Of a DNA stretch of 64,000 nt, positions 1 through 13,300 are shown one piece after another. The stretch's first letter is position 1, and the number at the start of each line of letters is the position of its first letter. A program made the position numbers and the translations under genes. Source of the stretch: Acanthosepion lycidas (taxonomy: Eukaryota; Mollusca; Cephalopoda; Sepiida; Sepiidae); NCBI GenBank assembly GCA_963932145.1, contig OZ010581.1, forward strand, positions 84,273,806-84,337,805, in the 5' to 3' direction. The notes under the pieces are model-generated. The model was not told the DNA's origin and made no database searches. It was given only the letters and a program-made list of their open reading frames with translations.

Positions 1-272
1 AATCTCAGATGACAGCAGTCAATTATTACAGGCAAAAAATGACTATTTGATGAAAGTGTTTCTTGTTTAAGGTCTATAGAAAATTCCTCATAGCATTCAC
101 AATCTGCAGAATATTTTGATTCCAGTTTGTAACTTTGGCTGTTTTTATCTTTAAAATTGGTATTTTTTGTTTCTCTTAATCTTTCCAATTGTTGGAAGCA
201 ATTTTTGGCAATAGTTCTACAAAGTTTGAAAAATTCTTCATAGTTGATACCTGTTAATGACTTGAGAATTAG
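1..272 (-). CDS. JMJD4: JMJD4 coding exon 7, partial
   Basis: The acceptor TTTGCAG lies just above 272 after a (TTTC)n pyrimidine tract. It encodes LILKSLTGINYEEFFKLCRTIAKN, matching the human C-terminal SCSGINFEEFYHFLKVIAEK. The reading frame stays open to base 1, so the stop codon lies outside the window. The part after the conserved segment is Lys/Ser/Asn-rich and not conserved with human. Confidence 0.88.
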
Positions 273-2938
273 CTGCAAAGAAAGAAAGAAAGAAAAGGTT
301 TTTGGAAAAAGGTTAATTATTGAATTTGAACATTCTAATTTTCAAGAAAATGAAAAACCATTGCATTTCTAAAATGAAAGTCATTCAGTCTTGCAGTAAT
401 ATAAAAACTAGCTAATTGTTTGAGAATATAATTTTTAATTTAATTTTGATAAAATGTGTACAATAAGTAATTGAATTTTTTTCTTAGTACCTTATTCTTT
501 TGTACAAAAAGAATAAGGTAATAAGAAAAAACAATCTTCACAGCTTCTGATTTTAGATTCTACATTTCAAGTACTGTAGTTCATGTTTTATTGAACACCT
601 TTTAAAAATCTCATGTCATAAAGAAGTTAGAATTGTTATAGTTTATACCAACCAAATCCCTTGAATCTAGCATAAATATAACAGTAAGGATATGGAATGA
701 GATTTGAACTTTTATCCCACTAAAGACTGGTTCTTTATTTTAATCCATGCTGCTTACTCATTTGTAGGAGTTAATCAACATAAGACAAAACTAGTCAAAA
801 TTTAATAGCAATTTGTTCACTACTACATTCTCAAAACTTGCTTGTAAAAAGAAAGGTAATAATTATGAGAGGGATGATGAAAAGTTCTTGTCCTGATCTG
901 TTATCTAAAATCTGACCAAACATCAGATTTCTTTTGTTTATTTTTAATTATTAGAGAATGTCATTGTTCATTTGGAAAATGATTTACACTTAATTATACT
1001 ACTTTCTGAAAGTGCCACTGAGTAGTCTAACAATAATCAACACTTCAAAACATTTTTTTCATGAAGACTCACTAAATATAACAGATCAAATGAAATTAAT
1101 ACTTATTAACATTTCATTACATTATTTTACTATCTGAATTTCAAACATACAGTGTCAGTTTGATTTATTAAGAATATATTAAAGATAAACCACCCAATAA
1201 AATGATACTTGACAACTTTGAAAATTTTAAAAACAATGAACAGTTAAAAAATTAAGTTTTAAATTGTTTACACTAACAAGAAGGTAATTATACAAATGAA
1301 ATAAAAAGATAGTATTTCAATCACTCAATATTTACTTGACATTGTTGGTGCCAGTCTTCCATTTTCCAACAGTCAGATATCTCTTTCTGCACTTCCCCAA
1401 GGCTTTTCTTGAGAAAGCACCAATTGAGATCAATACAGCAACCATTTAACCAATTGTGGTTGATAGAAATAGTATCTTTCTGAAAGAAAGAAAAAAAAAA
1501 TGCATTATTATATTAAAAAAAAACAAACTTAACAGTAGCACTTTCTAAACTAAAAATTTTGAACAAGTTTTTACTGTTTTTAGCATTAAATTTTAAGATG
1601 TAATTCTATAAGAATGTAAATCAATCTGATTTTAGTTAAGGTTATTCAGTTACATTCTAAGACTTATTAAAATAAAAACAATGTCTTATGTGCCTCAAAG
1701 TTTAGATGTAATGCAAACAGGTACCCCACTTAAACTAAACTGGCACAAACAAAACTGTTTGGAACACAACTTGATATTAATGACTTATTTATTCTTCTTT
1801 GATCTAAATTCTAACTTACTACAGAGGATTCAAAGTAAATACTGGGGAAATTTTGTGAGTTAACTATGATTTCTAATTATCTGTAGTGAACATCCAGTTT
1901 CTATCATTGTTCCAAGTTGGAATGGAAGTACTTTATCTTTAGTATCTGTACACAAAGTAGCATTTGATTAGTGAAGAAGCTATATTCTGATTGTTTGCAA
2001 TAAAACATGGAAACATTTCAACCTTTAAAAAGAGCTGTTCAGGAGTTCAAAATTATTAATTAATAAATGACCTTTGCACTATTAAGACTACTTTTCATTA
2101 GAAGAAATATTAACTTTATGTTATGGCACCTATTCTATTGTAATGGACTCCCCCATAGACAATAAGTAGCAGTGGCAAGTTGGCCCAATGGTGTTGAGCG
2201 AGTCAGACATTGACAGGAGAAAAAATACAATTTATTGGAGAACTTGTTACAAATGTCACGTTAAATAAAAAAACGCGAAAAGCTAAACTATTTGTCATGA
2301 AAAATACCACAAACTTACTTGGTACGGATTGGATAACAGAATTTCAATTATGGGATTTACCAATAAATTCTTTCTGTTACAAGGTTGAAAATTTAAACTG
2401 TGAAGCCAAAAAATTACTACAAAAACTAAAGGGAACTTTTCCTACTGTTTTTTCTCCAGGTTTGGGAACGTGTACCAAGATGGAGGCAAAATTACAGCCA
2501 AAACAAAACGCTCAGGCGGTATTCAAAAAGAAAAGCAATGTGCTGTTCACTTCAATTGAACAGATAGATAAAGAATTGGACAGATTAGAGAAAACGGGTT
2601 TATTTAAAAAAGTAGAATGGCTAACACTGACAATATGCGTGAAAAACAAGCTTCAGAAAGCAAAAATGAAGCTGACACCGAAAAAAAAACTTGAGGAACG
2701 AGTTACACGCAACCAAGGACATGCAGTATTATTAAATGATTTAAGTCAACAAGAACCTACAGAAACTGTGAGTCCATCTTTAAGAAGTTCAAAGCGGAAG
2801 GTTGTTTCTAGTAACGCTTTGGAGAAAAAAAAAATAGAAAAGCGGATTGGCTATATGACGTACTTGGTGAAAAGGGAAAAACTCACGTGCAGTAAACAGA
2901 TCAGACGACATTTTTCAGACATGGTTGACATCGGTCCC

Positions 2939-2976
<38 letters not shown>

Positions 2977-5900
2977 CCGATGGAGGTGATTTTCAATAAG
3001 TTTGATCTAACAACCCCTGCAAATAATTTTACCTAAGGTACGCCGATCCAAAAGAAAAAGAAAAAAAAAGAAAAGGCAACTGATCATTTAAAAGTGGATC
3101 AAAAAACGTAGGAAATAAGCTACGATGTTGCTAACAAAAAAAAAAAAAATTTTTTTTTTTTCTTCATATTTTCTGTAAAAATTTGAATAAATAAAGAAAA
3201 CTTTTTACTCCTGCGAAGTAAAGTTTTAGGGGGGATGTTATGGCACCTATTCTATTGTAATGGACTCTCTCATAGACAATAAGTAGCAGTGGCAAGTTCG
3301 GCCCAATGGTGTTGAGCGAGTCAGACATTGAAGTACCAACCATCACAACTAGATTTGCTGCGTCATTAACTCTTATTTCCAAGTTCCTAACGTTTTGTAC
3401 GTTGAACCTAATTTAGGACGACTTATCAAACTTGTGGATTTACAAAATCAGATGAATATTTGCAGGATTTTTTTTTTTAATTTTTGGGAATGTGAAGTTG
3501 ATAAAAAGTGAAATTGGTATGATTGCAAATATTCTATTAGGTTGGTGCAAAAATAATGACGTAATAATGTCATTTTTTGACGTTACGTCAAAAAATGACA
3601 TTATTACGTCATTATTTTTGCACCAACTTAATATTTTGATGATATACATTAAATAAATCAAAAATACTTTTCTGAAATCAAAAAACAAAACTTGGCAGAG
3701 GAGTGAATATTTGTGAGCAAACAAATGTCAACTAAATCGAGTGGAAACATGCCTATCATGAAACCAGTGCCAACAAGTGAAAAGTCAGTTAAATGATAAC
3801 CACGGTGATCTGAAGGAACTTTAAGACCAACATGGAGCATAGGGTTATGTAGTAAACAAAAAGAAGAAAGTGACGAGAGGGGGGTCAGAAAGCGCAGTGC
3901 ACTGGCAGACAAGCTCTCCTTCCTTCGTCGTCGGTCACCTCAAGGAAATGGATTGCAGGACTCTCATTCTCGGCTGTTACACCAGGCAGTCGTGAAACAG
4001 ACAACAACTCAGCCGTGCCTACTTCGACTTCCTCTTTGTCCGTCAGTCAATTCATACGTCCAACTCTATTGCACAAAGTCCGCCAAATGACCTGAACCTT
4101 CTGAGTCATGCTGCTGGCATCTCGCTTTTTATGCCCTTCTGATATGGCAGAAATTTGCATGTGTGCAAATATCAACTCGTTTTGGATGAGATCGGCGCGC
4201 ATAAATTGAGTCTTTGATAGCAGCCATATTTCTTTTCCGCGTTACTTTGCAGGCAAGACATTTCGCACTCATTTTGAACTTCGAGGTAAGTCATGTCTTT
4301 CGTCACAGATTACATTATTGATCAACAAATGGGGTGACATTATTAGTTACCATTGACTAGGTCTGACAAGTGACATTATAAATGTAAAAATATATAGCTT
4401 AACATTTAATAACTTTTGGTCTTATTTTAACCAGAGTATTCCCAAACAACCTTGATAAAATTTTAAAGAAATTTCAGCAATCTTCATGTCCGCAAAAAAA
4501 CAAAAAAAAACTGGTTTTTCCCTTGATACAACTATTATTATTTTAGCAATTTTGCTCCTTGGCAATGTTTATTATTACCTTGTTTATTGTCTTAAAAAGC
4601 AATGATTAGAATTTTAATAAAACCCTAAACATCCAAAAGTGATTTTATACATTTGCTATGTTCTTGAGAATTTACAATATTTATTATATTGTTTACTCGA
4701 ATGGTTAGCAAAACCAATGAGTAATTGTCAATGGATTTGAACTTTATAATATGGTAAATAAGGATTTCCTTATAGTTGGTTCATATATTTTAATAATTTA
4801 GTAAATACTATAAATTTATGAATAAAAATTGGTTTTTATATTTATTTTTTTTATAAATTGGTAAAAGATAAATATTACATTGCATTAGTTTTAAATATAT
4901 TAGCTTTTTGAATGTTGAAAATATAAAACTATTCTTGTATATAATTAATCTAATAAATAGTGTTTACTATTTTTGCTGTAAATTCACAAGAACAAAAAAG
5001 TGTATAACTTCACTTTTATCAAGTTTAGATTTTAGTACAACTCTAATCATAGCTTTTTAAAACAATAAACATTGCCAAAGAGTGAAGGTAGTTAAAATAA
5101 TAGCTGTGTCAAGGGAAAAACTGTCTTTTTCACACACCATTTTTTGCAATCACAAAGGTTTTTAAAATTACACAAGTGAACTTACCATGTTCCAAACTTG
5201 GTGATGCCATCTACTGGGAACAAAAAGAATTTCTCCAGGATTTTGGATTACTTCATATTGTTTAGTCAGCTTGCATGAATTTGGATAAAGTGAAAGGTTC
5301 AGCAAGTCATTTGATGTCACATCAAAAGGGAGTCTGCCAAATTTATCCCTTAAGTGATTTTCTTGACCTTCATAGAGATAATAAGTGAATTCAGTTTTCA
5401 ATATTACAATGTTTAACATAAATTGTAGTTTTTATATTGATTCATAATTTTACTTTTACAGGAGTATTTATTTTATATTATTAATTTAATTTAGTTTATT
5501 CAGTAAAAACTTTATTTAATTCCATTAGTTCATTACAAGTTTTTCAGACAAATATAGAAAATATTGCAACTCATGATTTTCATGTTTTATGAATTGAAGC
5601 CAATTCATGATGGAGCTGAAACTGCAGAAATATAAGATTCCACATTTGGGAATAATGCCTTTTATAAACAAACATTAACATTTGAATTTTATAATTTTCA
5701 AGTAATTATTTCAGTTTAGATGTCAACCAAAACAATGACAATTTGGAAAGCTGTGGTGGAACAGGATCCAAAATTTTCACTCAAGACACATGTTCAATTA
5801 GAAAGATTGAAAAGAGAAAAATACTTGATTGATGGATTCTATTTGAATTGTCAAAAAATATCAGCTTTATAGAGGCATGGATTAATTATATTGAAGAAAA

Positions 5901-8900
5901 TATCAACTTGATATTATTGCTGTGTTTTGTTACTTGCACTAAAAAAAAAAAAAAAAAAAAAGGGAGAAAAACGAATTTTTATACAATGCACAATGGTTAG
6001 CTGTGAATAAAAATCCAATACATCAGCTAAAACCAAACCATCATTACAAGATTATGGTGAGTGATGAAAAAGAAATGATTTGATACCTCATAGCTTCCTT
6101 CAGAAGTTAAAAAGGCATGTTTGGTGAATAGAAAGTATATCCATTTGCTGTATAACAACCACCATTATGTTCCAAAAATGATATTTTATTATACTCTTCT
6201 TCAACATCTTTATTAATGAAAATAAAATGATCTTTACTACAGATTATCTTTTTTTTTCTTCAAGCATCTTATTCAATAAGAATAAACTGAAAAAGTCTTC
6301 AATTAATTTTGTTTTTTACAAAATCAAAGTATTGAAATCTTTTATAAGAATGTCAGGATCTTTTTCTTGTTTCAAAATAATTTATAAAATGCTTTTTATC
6401 ATAGATTATATTTTAAAAATGTCTGTTAAATTCTTTATTTTATTTGGGGATAGATGACAAAAGCAGTAATTTCCTTCAGAGATTATACAATCTCTAAATT
6501 GTTGAAAATAAAATTAACTTTTTAAGAAAATTTAAAATTAAGATACATTGTATTTCTTTTACACATAAACACAAGTGTCATCAAAAATGATAAAACTGAA
6601 TTTTTATTTCATAAATCAGTATCAATAATCAACTGTTTAATGTGCCATATGAGGGTGAATGCATTTTAAATTGATTTCCTGATATTCTTAAAGCAAATTT
6701 TCTTGTGCATATTTGTATTCAAAATTAAAAAATAGTAACAAAAAGAAAACTGAGCCTACCAGGTGGGAAAAGTAACCATCGCTTTTGGCCACAAATGTTT
6801 GCGGACCAACTATAAGAATGGAATACATCTGCATGAAATGGTGTCCTGAAAAAAAAAAAAAAAAAAAAAATCAAAACCAATCAGAAAGAAATGTGTAATA
6901 TGCCACAAATGATAGAATTCTATCACATTTAAGTAAGTTTGTAGCAATGACTTAAACATCTGACTTAATGACTTACAGGACAATCAGTTGAATGCTATAA
7001 AATACAGGAATAAAAAAAGTAAATGTATACAGAAATGCCATCTTTTTTTTGTTTTTGCTGTATTTATAACAGCCTGACTTAATGGCTGATGAGATTCTTA
7101 CAAGGGTGGATCTCTTGAACACTTCCTGTCCTGTTTGGGGCCATTATACACTAGATGTCTTCACATGGTAAATATTTCTTTTTTTTTTTTTTGTGAACAA
7201 GACATGGCAAATCAAAAATTATAAGTAAGAAAATATTAAAATTTTGTATAAACATCTCAAGATGAACACTTAATACTATGAGAAAGTCATTAGTAATTGT
7301 CCTCAGAAATTGTACTCACCAGCTTCCTTTTGGTCCCATGTAAACAAAACGGTAATCATCATCTTGCTTTTCATGGGAATCCCAATATTGATTAAGCCAG
7401 TCAGATTGAAAATATACAGGCGTTGTGTAAGCCACATACTCAGGAAAATCTCTACCAAGAAAAAAAAGAAAAGAAAGACTCCATTTGGTTTGTTTTGTAC
7501 AACCATCTTATGATTTTCTACCTAGGATCAGATATACTCTGTTATACTACACTGCAATTAAATGTCTTTCTGATTTATTCTTCATGTTGGTCAGGTGTGA
7601 ATACCAAGAAAGCAGAACACAAAATAAAAAAAGTTATTTTCTGAGCATCATGTTCGGTCCACAAAGCAAGCCCCCACAATGAAAGTGATACAGTGGCCAA
7701 TCACACATGTTCCTGTTAGAAAAGGAGATGATCCTGGGGACTGCCAGATCTGCATCAAAGCAGGCCCTTCATAACAACCAACACAGATGTTGGTCAAAAG
7801 GCCACCTGCCAACATGCAGGGCACTGTCACCATCACTGCTTTGACAGCTTCTCTCAACACAACTGTTACCACTAATCTTCACATGCAGAATGTGGCTGAC
7901 AATCCAGCTTTGATATTGCCAGGCTCCTGATACCAATTGCCAAAACTTAGCACCACTCAGCTAAATACCTTCCTTGTAGTCACCATTGTGATCCCAATGT
8001 ACCTCACAGTGAATCAACTCATCTTACCATAGTGTTGCTGGCCAAAGAGCCACCTGTTGACATGCAGTTACCACCGCTAATCTCAACACAATCATTACCA
8101 CTCCCAGGCTTCACTAATCTCACCTGACTCTTCACACAGAGACCAGCTTTGGGCTCCCACCAGGCCCCTGAAGCCAACCGGTAGGATTTATAACACCCCA
8201 ACATTGTTAATGTGACCTCACCCTAGCTTCACTAAACTTTTTACATACAGAATACAAAAGAAACCAGCTGTCAGGCCTCAAAGCCAACCACTGTGATTTA
8301 TAACACCTTGACATCACCACAGGTCTACCAGCTATACTTAATTCCTTGTTGCCACTACTGTTACCTCAGCAACCCAATTCACTATAGACAGTCACTATCA
8401 AAAATTCAAATTTATTTCAAAATTAATTCATAATATATAAATGTCATCACTATTATTATTCCAAATAAATTAATTTAATTGGAAAGAAATCCTATTTGAA
8501 AAAGTTTTCCAAGTAATAAATATTAAATGAAATGTCTGTAAAATTAACCTGGTAAAATGCCAGTCTTTTAGATAAAGACACTGCATCAACTTTGGGTAAT
8601 TGTTAGAGATATATTTCTTCCAATAATCTAAGTAGTCAGCAAACTTCTTTTGTATTTTTGGATGGGAACAAAATTCTTCATTATCACAAACTGCAACAGG
8701 TACAGAAACCTTGCCTGCAAAAACAATAAAATAAAAATGTGAAACACAAAGGGAAAATTTATTCTTGAATGAATTTTGAAAAATCAGCTCACATCTGCAA
8801 ATTTTTTATTCATTTAAATCTATGGCAGATCTATAAAAATAAAGAGAATTTTCTCCTTAATGGGAAATACACTTAGTTAACCTTTCAGATGAAACATGAA

Positions 8901-10336
8901 CTTAGATGAATAAAATTATTTTTAAATATTTTTTCAAAATGTCTATATTTTTTAGATTGTCAATAAGTAAAATACTTTTAATAATACTTATTTTAACTTT
9001 ATTCATCAAGATTCATCAATATTTCTAGAGGTCAAGGGTGCTTACTATAGGGAAACAGCAAACTTATGGCAAGCTTAATGTAAGACTACTTTTTATACAA
9101 ATTTAGTCTAATAATAAATGTCATTCATGTGTGTTTACAATATCACATCCCTAATAATTAAAAAAAAATTCATATGAAGAAAATGTTTGCCAAAAATTTG
9201 AAGTAGATTATGAAATGAGAAATAAGAAACATAAGAGTTGAAAATTCCAGCCAATCATAAGCTTCACTGAAATTTAGAAAAAACTTTTCAACCAAAGAAA
9301 GGGATTATAACAATAATTTTATAACATGAAAATATTTTAAATAGCTGAATTGATATTGTAATTATTTTATTTCAATATTTTAATAAATTTTGATTATCCA
9401 TTAATCTTCCAAATCTACTATCAGGTCATCCCATTAGTAATGTCTGGATCTGGGGTCAAGAAAAAAAAAATCATACTTAATTAGAATTTATTCATTATCA
9501 ATAACTTTTTTCCAATGATTCACAAGTTTCACATAATTTTTGTAAAATTCATTTGGCTTAGATTGAATTATAAGTAATTACCGTTTTTGAGAACAAATTG
9601 TAATGACAAATGTATCATCCAAACTATCATAAGAAATGATGAAAAATCAGTTACATATGAGTTACAATCAGTTACAATAGGCACTGGATTGACAAGGATA
9701 AATTTCAACAACAGACCTCAAAAGATCCATGGAAGAAAAATAATGTGGTGTGATAATGAGTGCACTATTCATTAAGAATTTTTAAAATTTAGTAATAGGC
9801 ATCCATTTAACTTTCAAGTAGCACTCTGTTTGGTCAAAATTCAGTCTTTTAGTGGTGAGACTGGAGTGAACTTTCTTGGGTGAAGGCTTGAGCAATGGTA
9901 TATGGATGCTGTGTGCAGCCCAGACCACATGACCCCATTCTCAGCTATACTGACAAAATCCAAAGGAATACAGGGCATCACATTTGGGGTGGGTTTGGCT
10001 GCAGTGTTGGCAGCCAACAGACTTCTGGTTTCCACTCCAGATTTTCTGTCTGGATTTACTTCCATAGCCTTTTCCATGCTGAAATATGACCACAAGACAG
10101 CAGAGGTTTAAAATCAGGATTTTCCTTCCCCTAGATAGACTGCCGAACTTCATCTACCCAAAACAGCTAGTTATGAGGTGCCAGTAATCTGCCTTCACTC
10201 CTTCTCCAATTTTGGGCTGGTTTTAGTTGTCAGAAGCCATTTGAGATGCATGCCATGGGAGAATTTTCTAGACATTTCTAAATATTACATGCATTTCATG
10301 TTTTAGAAGACTCCCACCAAATTAATGTTTTTTTTT

Positions 10337-10371
<35 letters not shown>

Positions 10372-13300
10372 CACTAGATAAGGAAAAAACACTAGAAGGC
10401 AAGAGAAACTACAAAAGAGTTGTACATAAACAAGTGTAAAACTATGTGGGTTGCTTGTGATTAATAATAAAGACATGGAATATCAATGAAAATGAGATAT
10501 TGATGAAAAGGGTTAAATGAATATCAAGAATGATATACTGATAACAATTCATTCCCAGAGAATTGAAGTTTATAATGACTGGCTGAGAGCAATGCTTGGT
10601 TTGTATGATGAGCCAAGTGTTGACAAATAATGCCTGTGAAATCAACGAGGGGAATTGGATTAAATGCCAATTACAAATAAAATCTTTTTGCAGAGATGTC
10701 AGATTGAAAACAATAAGCTGAACAACTGTGAAGATGTTGACCTTCAGTCAAATGAATTGTCACCATAATGTGAGTTGCAAAATTTTCTCTGGGAAAATGT
10801 CTCTTTGGTCAAAAAAAATAAACATTTAGAAAATAATTTAATTAATTTATAAGTCCTGACAATTACCTAATTTTTGCCAGAATTTCCAAATCAATGTGGT
10901 TTTCACCAAAAATGATACTTAAATTTCCCATTTTAATTCATGGTCATCTGCTGTTGCAAGAGTAACAAAAGTTTTAACCAAAATTTCAAGGTTCTAAACA
11001 GGATAAAAAAAATATAATTTAATAATAAAAAAATTCCTTTGATCTTGCCTCTTAATATTTCCTCTTTGTTTTTATTAAGTTTTGGGCATTTTTTTCATCA
11101 TGTATGCTTGTTCATTTTTTAGCAAATCTTTGGAGGTACCTATAAGGAAATAACTGCATATCTTATATATAAAGTTCAGTGTATGTGTGTGCATTTGTGC
11201 GTGTGTGTTCAAGTAACTCTTCTGCTCCTACTGGTCCAATTTCAATGATTCATAGCTCATTCGAAAGCCTTAGAAAAGTTAGGGGTGGGGAATGATTTTC
11301 GTTGAGCTCTGATTCAGGGTTACCAGAATATGTGAAGTTAAAAATATATATTAATATATTATACTAGCCCTTATTTTTGCTTTCATGGTTCAAGTGGAGT
11401 AACTTATTTTCCTGTTTTATCCAAAATTGCAGTGAATAATTTATTATAAACTAGCTTAAAAGCCACTATCGGGCAGCATTCAAGCTAGCTCCTGTTGAGG
11501 ACACTTGGTTTGGGCCATCATCACAATAGCTAGGGAGGAGTAGATGTGATAGGCATCAATAAACTACAGAACTCAAAATTGATCACTGCATTTAAGTATT
11601 GAATTAATGCTTAAGCTTACATTTTAAAAATTCAACGATAACTTTTTCTGCTGCCATTAAATTTAAGACTATTTGATGTACATAGATACTTATTTTCTGC
11701 ACAATTATTTTTATTTCATGGGTGACAGAACAGGGGACAACTTATAAGATAAAATTAATATAGTGTAACAATGGGAAAATAGAAATTAGAATTAGTTATA
11801 CATTCAACATTTGAAGAGCATATTAGCTAATTATGTAAAAATTATGTAAAACCTATATTATGGAATCTATATGAATAAATGCGAAATTGGAGCTCAATTC
11901 TCACACAAATTCTGAGATTAAAAAAACCCAGCTCTACTTTATAGTAGGTATTTACTCAACCCCTCAGATTCAGGTTGTGATACAAGGTTGGTTTAATGTG
12001 CAGAACCAGAGTGTATACACGTGGGCTAAGGACAAAAATTCCCCCAAGCCACCACAATCATTAGTTGCGCTGGCCTCAGTGTGTGCATCAATCCCACTCT
12101 CTAATGCAATTAGAGGGCATGGCCTTGGGCAGCTGTTCCCCTGGGCCGGCACTTCCCAGTATAATTTTCCTCAATTGCAACTGTCCTTTGATGGAGTCGT
12201 CCCTAAGTGCACTCTGCCCAAAGACAGAGACGCTACTGAGAAATGATAAATAGGGTGTTGCAAACCACTCGAGAGAGCAGTTTTCGACACCCTCCCACCA
12301 TTGAGTCAGGTTGTGACACAAGGTCAGTTTTTACTGTGGGGATGCAAGTGTCTTCACTCAGGTCGCTGGTCAGATCTGGTCCAAGCTAGTCATAGCCATG
12401 ATACTACCAGCGCAGGGACGGATCCCTGTGCCTAGTAAGCATCAATGTGTTACAAACTAGGTATTTACTCTGTCTTTCCACTAAGACGAGTTGTGACAGA
12501 AGGTCTTTTTTTAAGATGAGGATTTGAACGCGTAAACCCAGGATAGGAACAAAAATTGCCTGCAGCCCCCACAACTGTCGGTGGTGCTGGCCTCAGTGCA
12601 AGCACAGAGCCCTCTCTCTGATACAATGAGAGGGCACAGTCTTGGGCAGCTGTTCCCCAGGGCTGGGCACTTTTCAATATAATTTTTCCTCAGTTACGAC
12701 TGTCATTTGATGGAGCCGTACCTGAGTGCACTCTGCCCAAAGACAGAGAAACAACTGAGAGATAATAAATAGATGTGTTACAAACTGCTTGAGAAAGAAG
12801 TTTGTATTTACTTGACCTCCCACTGAGTCAGGTTGTGATACAAGGTCGTTTTTTAATATGGGGTCTTAGTTGATTGTAGCTGGTCAGAGACAGTCCAAGG
12901 TAGTCATAGCCGTGATACTACCAGTGCAAGGACGGATCCCTGCACCTGGTAAGTTTCAATGGGTTATAAATTACTTGAGAGAGAAGTTTACAGACTAAAA
13001 GCTCAATATCTGTATTATGTATTACCTACTTCTAGGCAATATCATTCTTCTGGTTTAATTTGCATATTGATTTTAAAAATGTTTATTTCCTTAATTAACT
13101 GTCCTTCATTACTGTTCTTTTATTCGAGGATTGTTTTGATTTTCATATCAAAAATATTTCTGTTGAGAAATATCATCTTATATAATGCAGAAAAGTGTTT
13201 GAAATTTGCATTTAATTGGCCTTCAAAAAGTTGGCATCTGTTTATAAAAATTTCCTTAACTATAACAAGCCAATTTATGAATGAATGTTCATTTAAAATT

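Noticed and set aside
3164-3912. Three minus-strand open frames across the MITE and LTR region
   Set aside because: They run through the palindromic MITE and the Gypsy LTR repeat and show no protein similarity, so they are chance frames.
7310-7682. Several plus-strand frames overlapping JMJD4 exon 3
   Set aside because: They are antisense shadows of the conserved exon and adjoining intron; no conserved protein.
11887-12677. Open frames of 60-119 codons in the ABAB tandem block
   Set aside because: They appear on both strands, are not conserved between the duplicated units, and lack codon bias.
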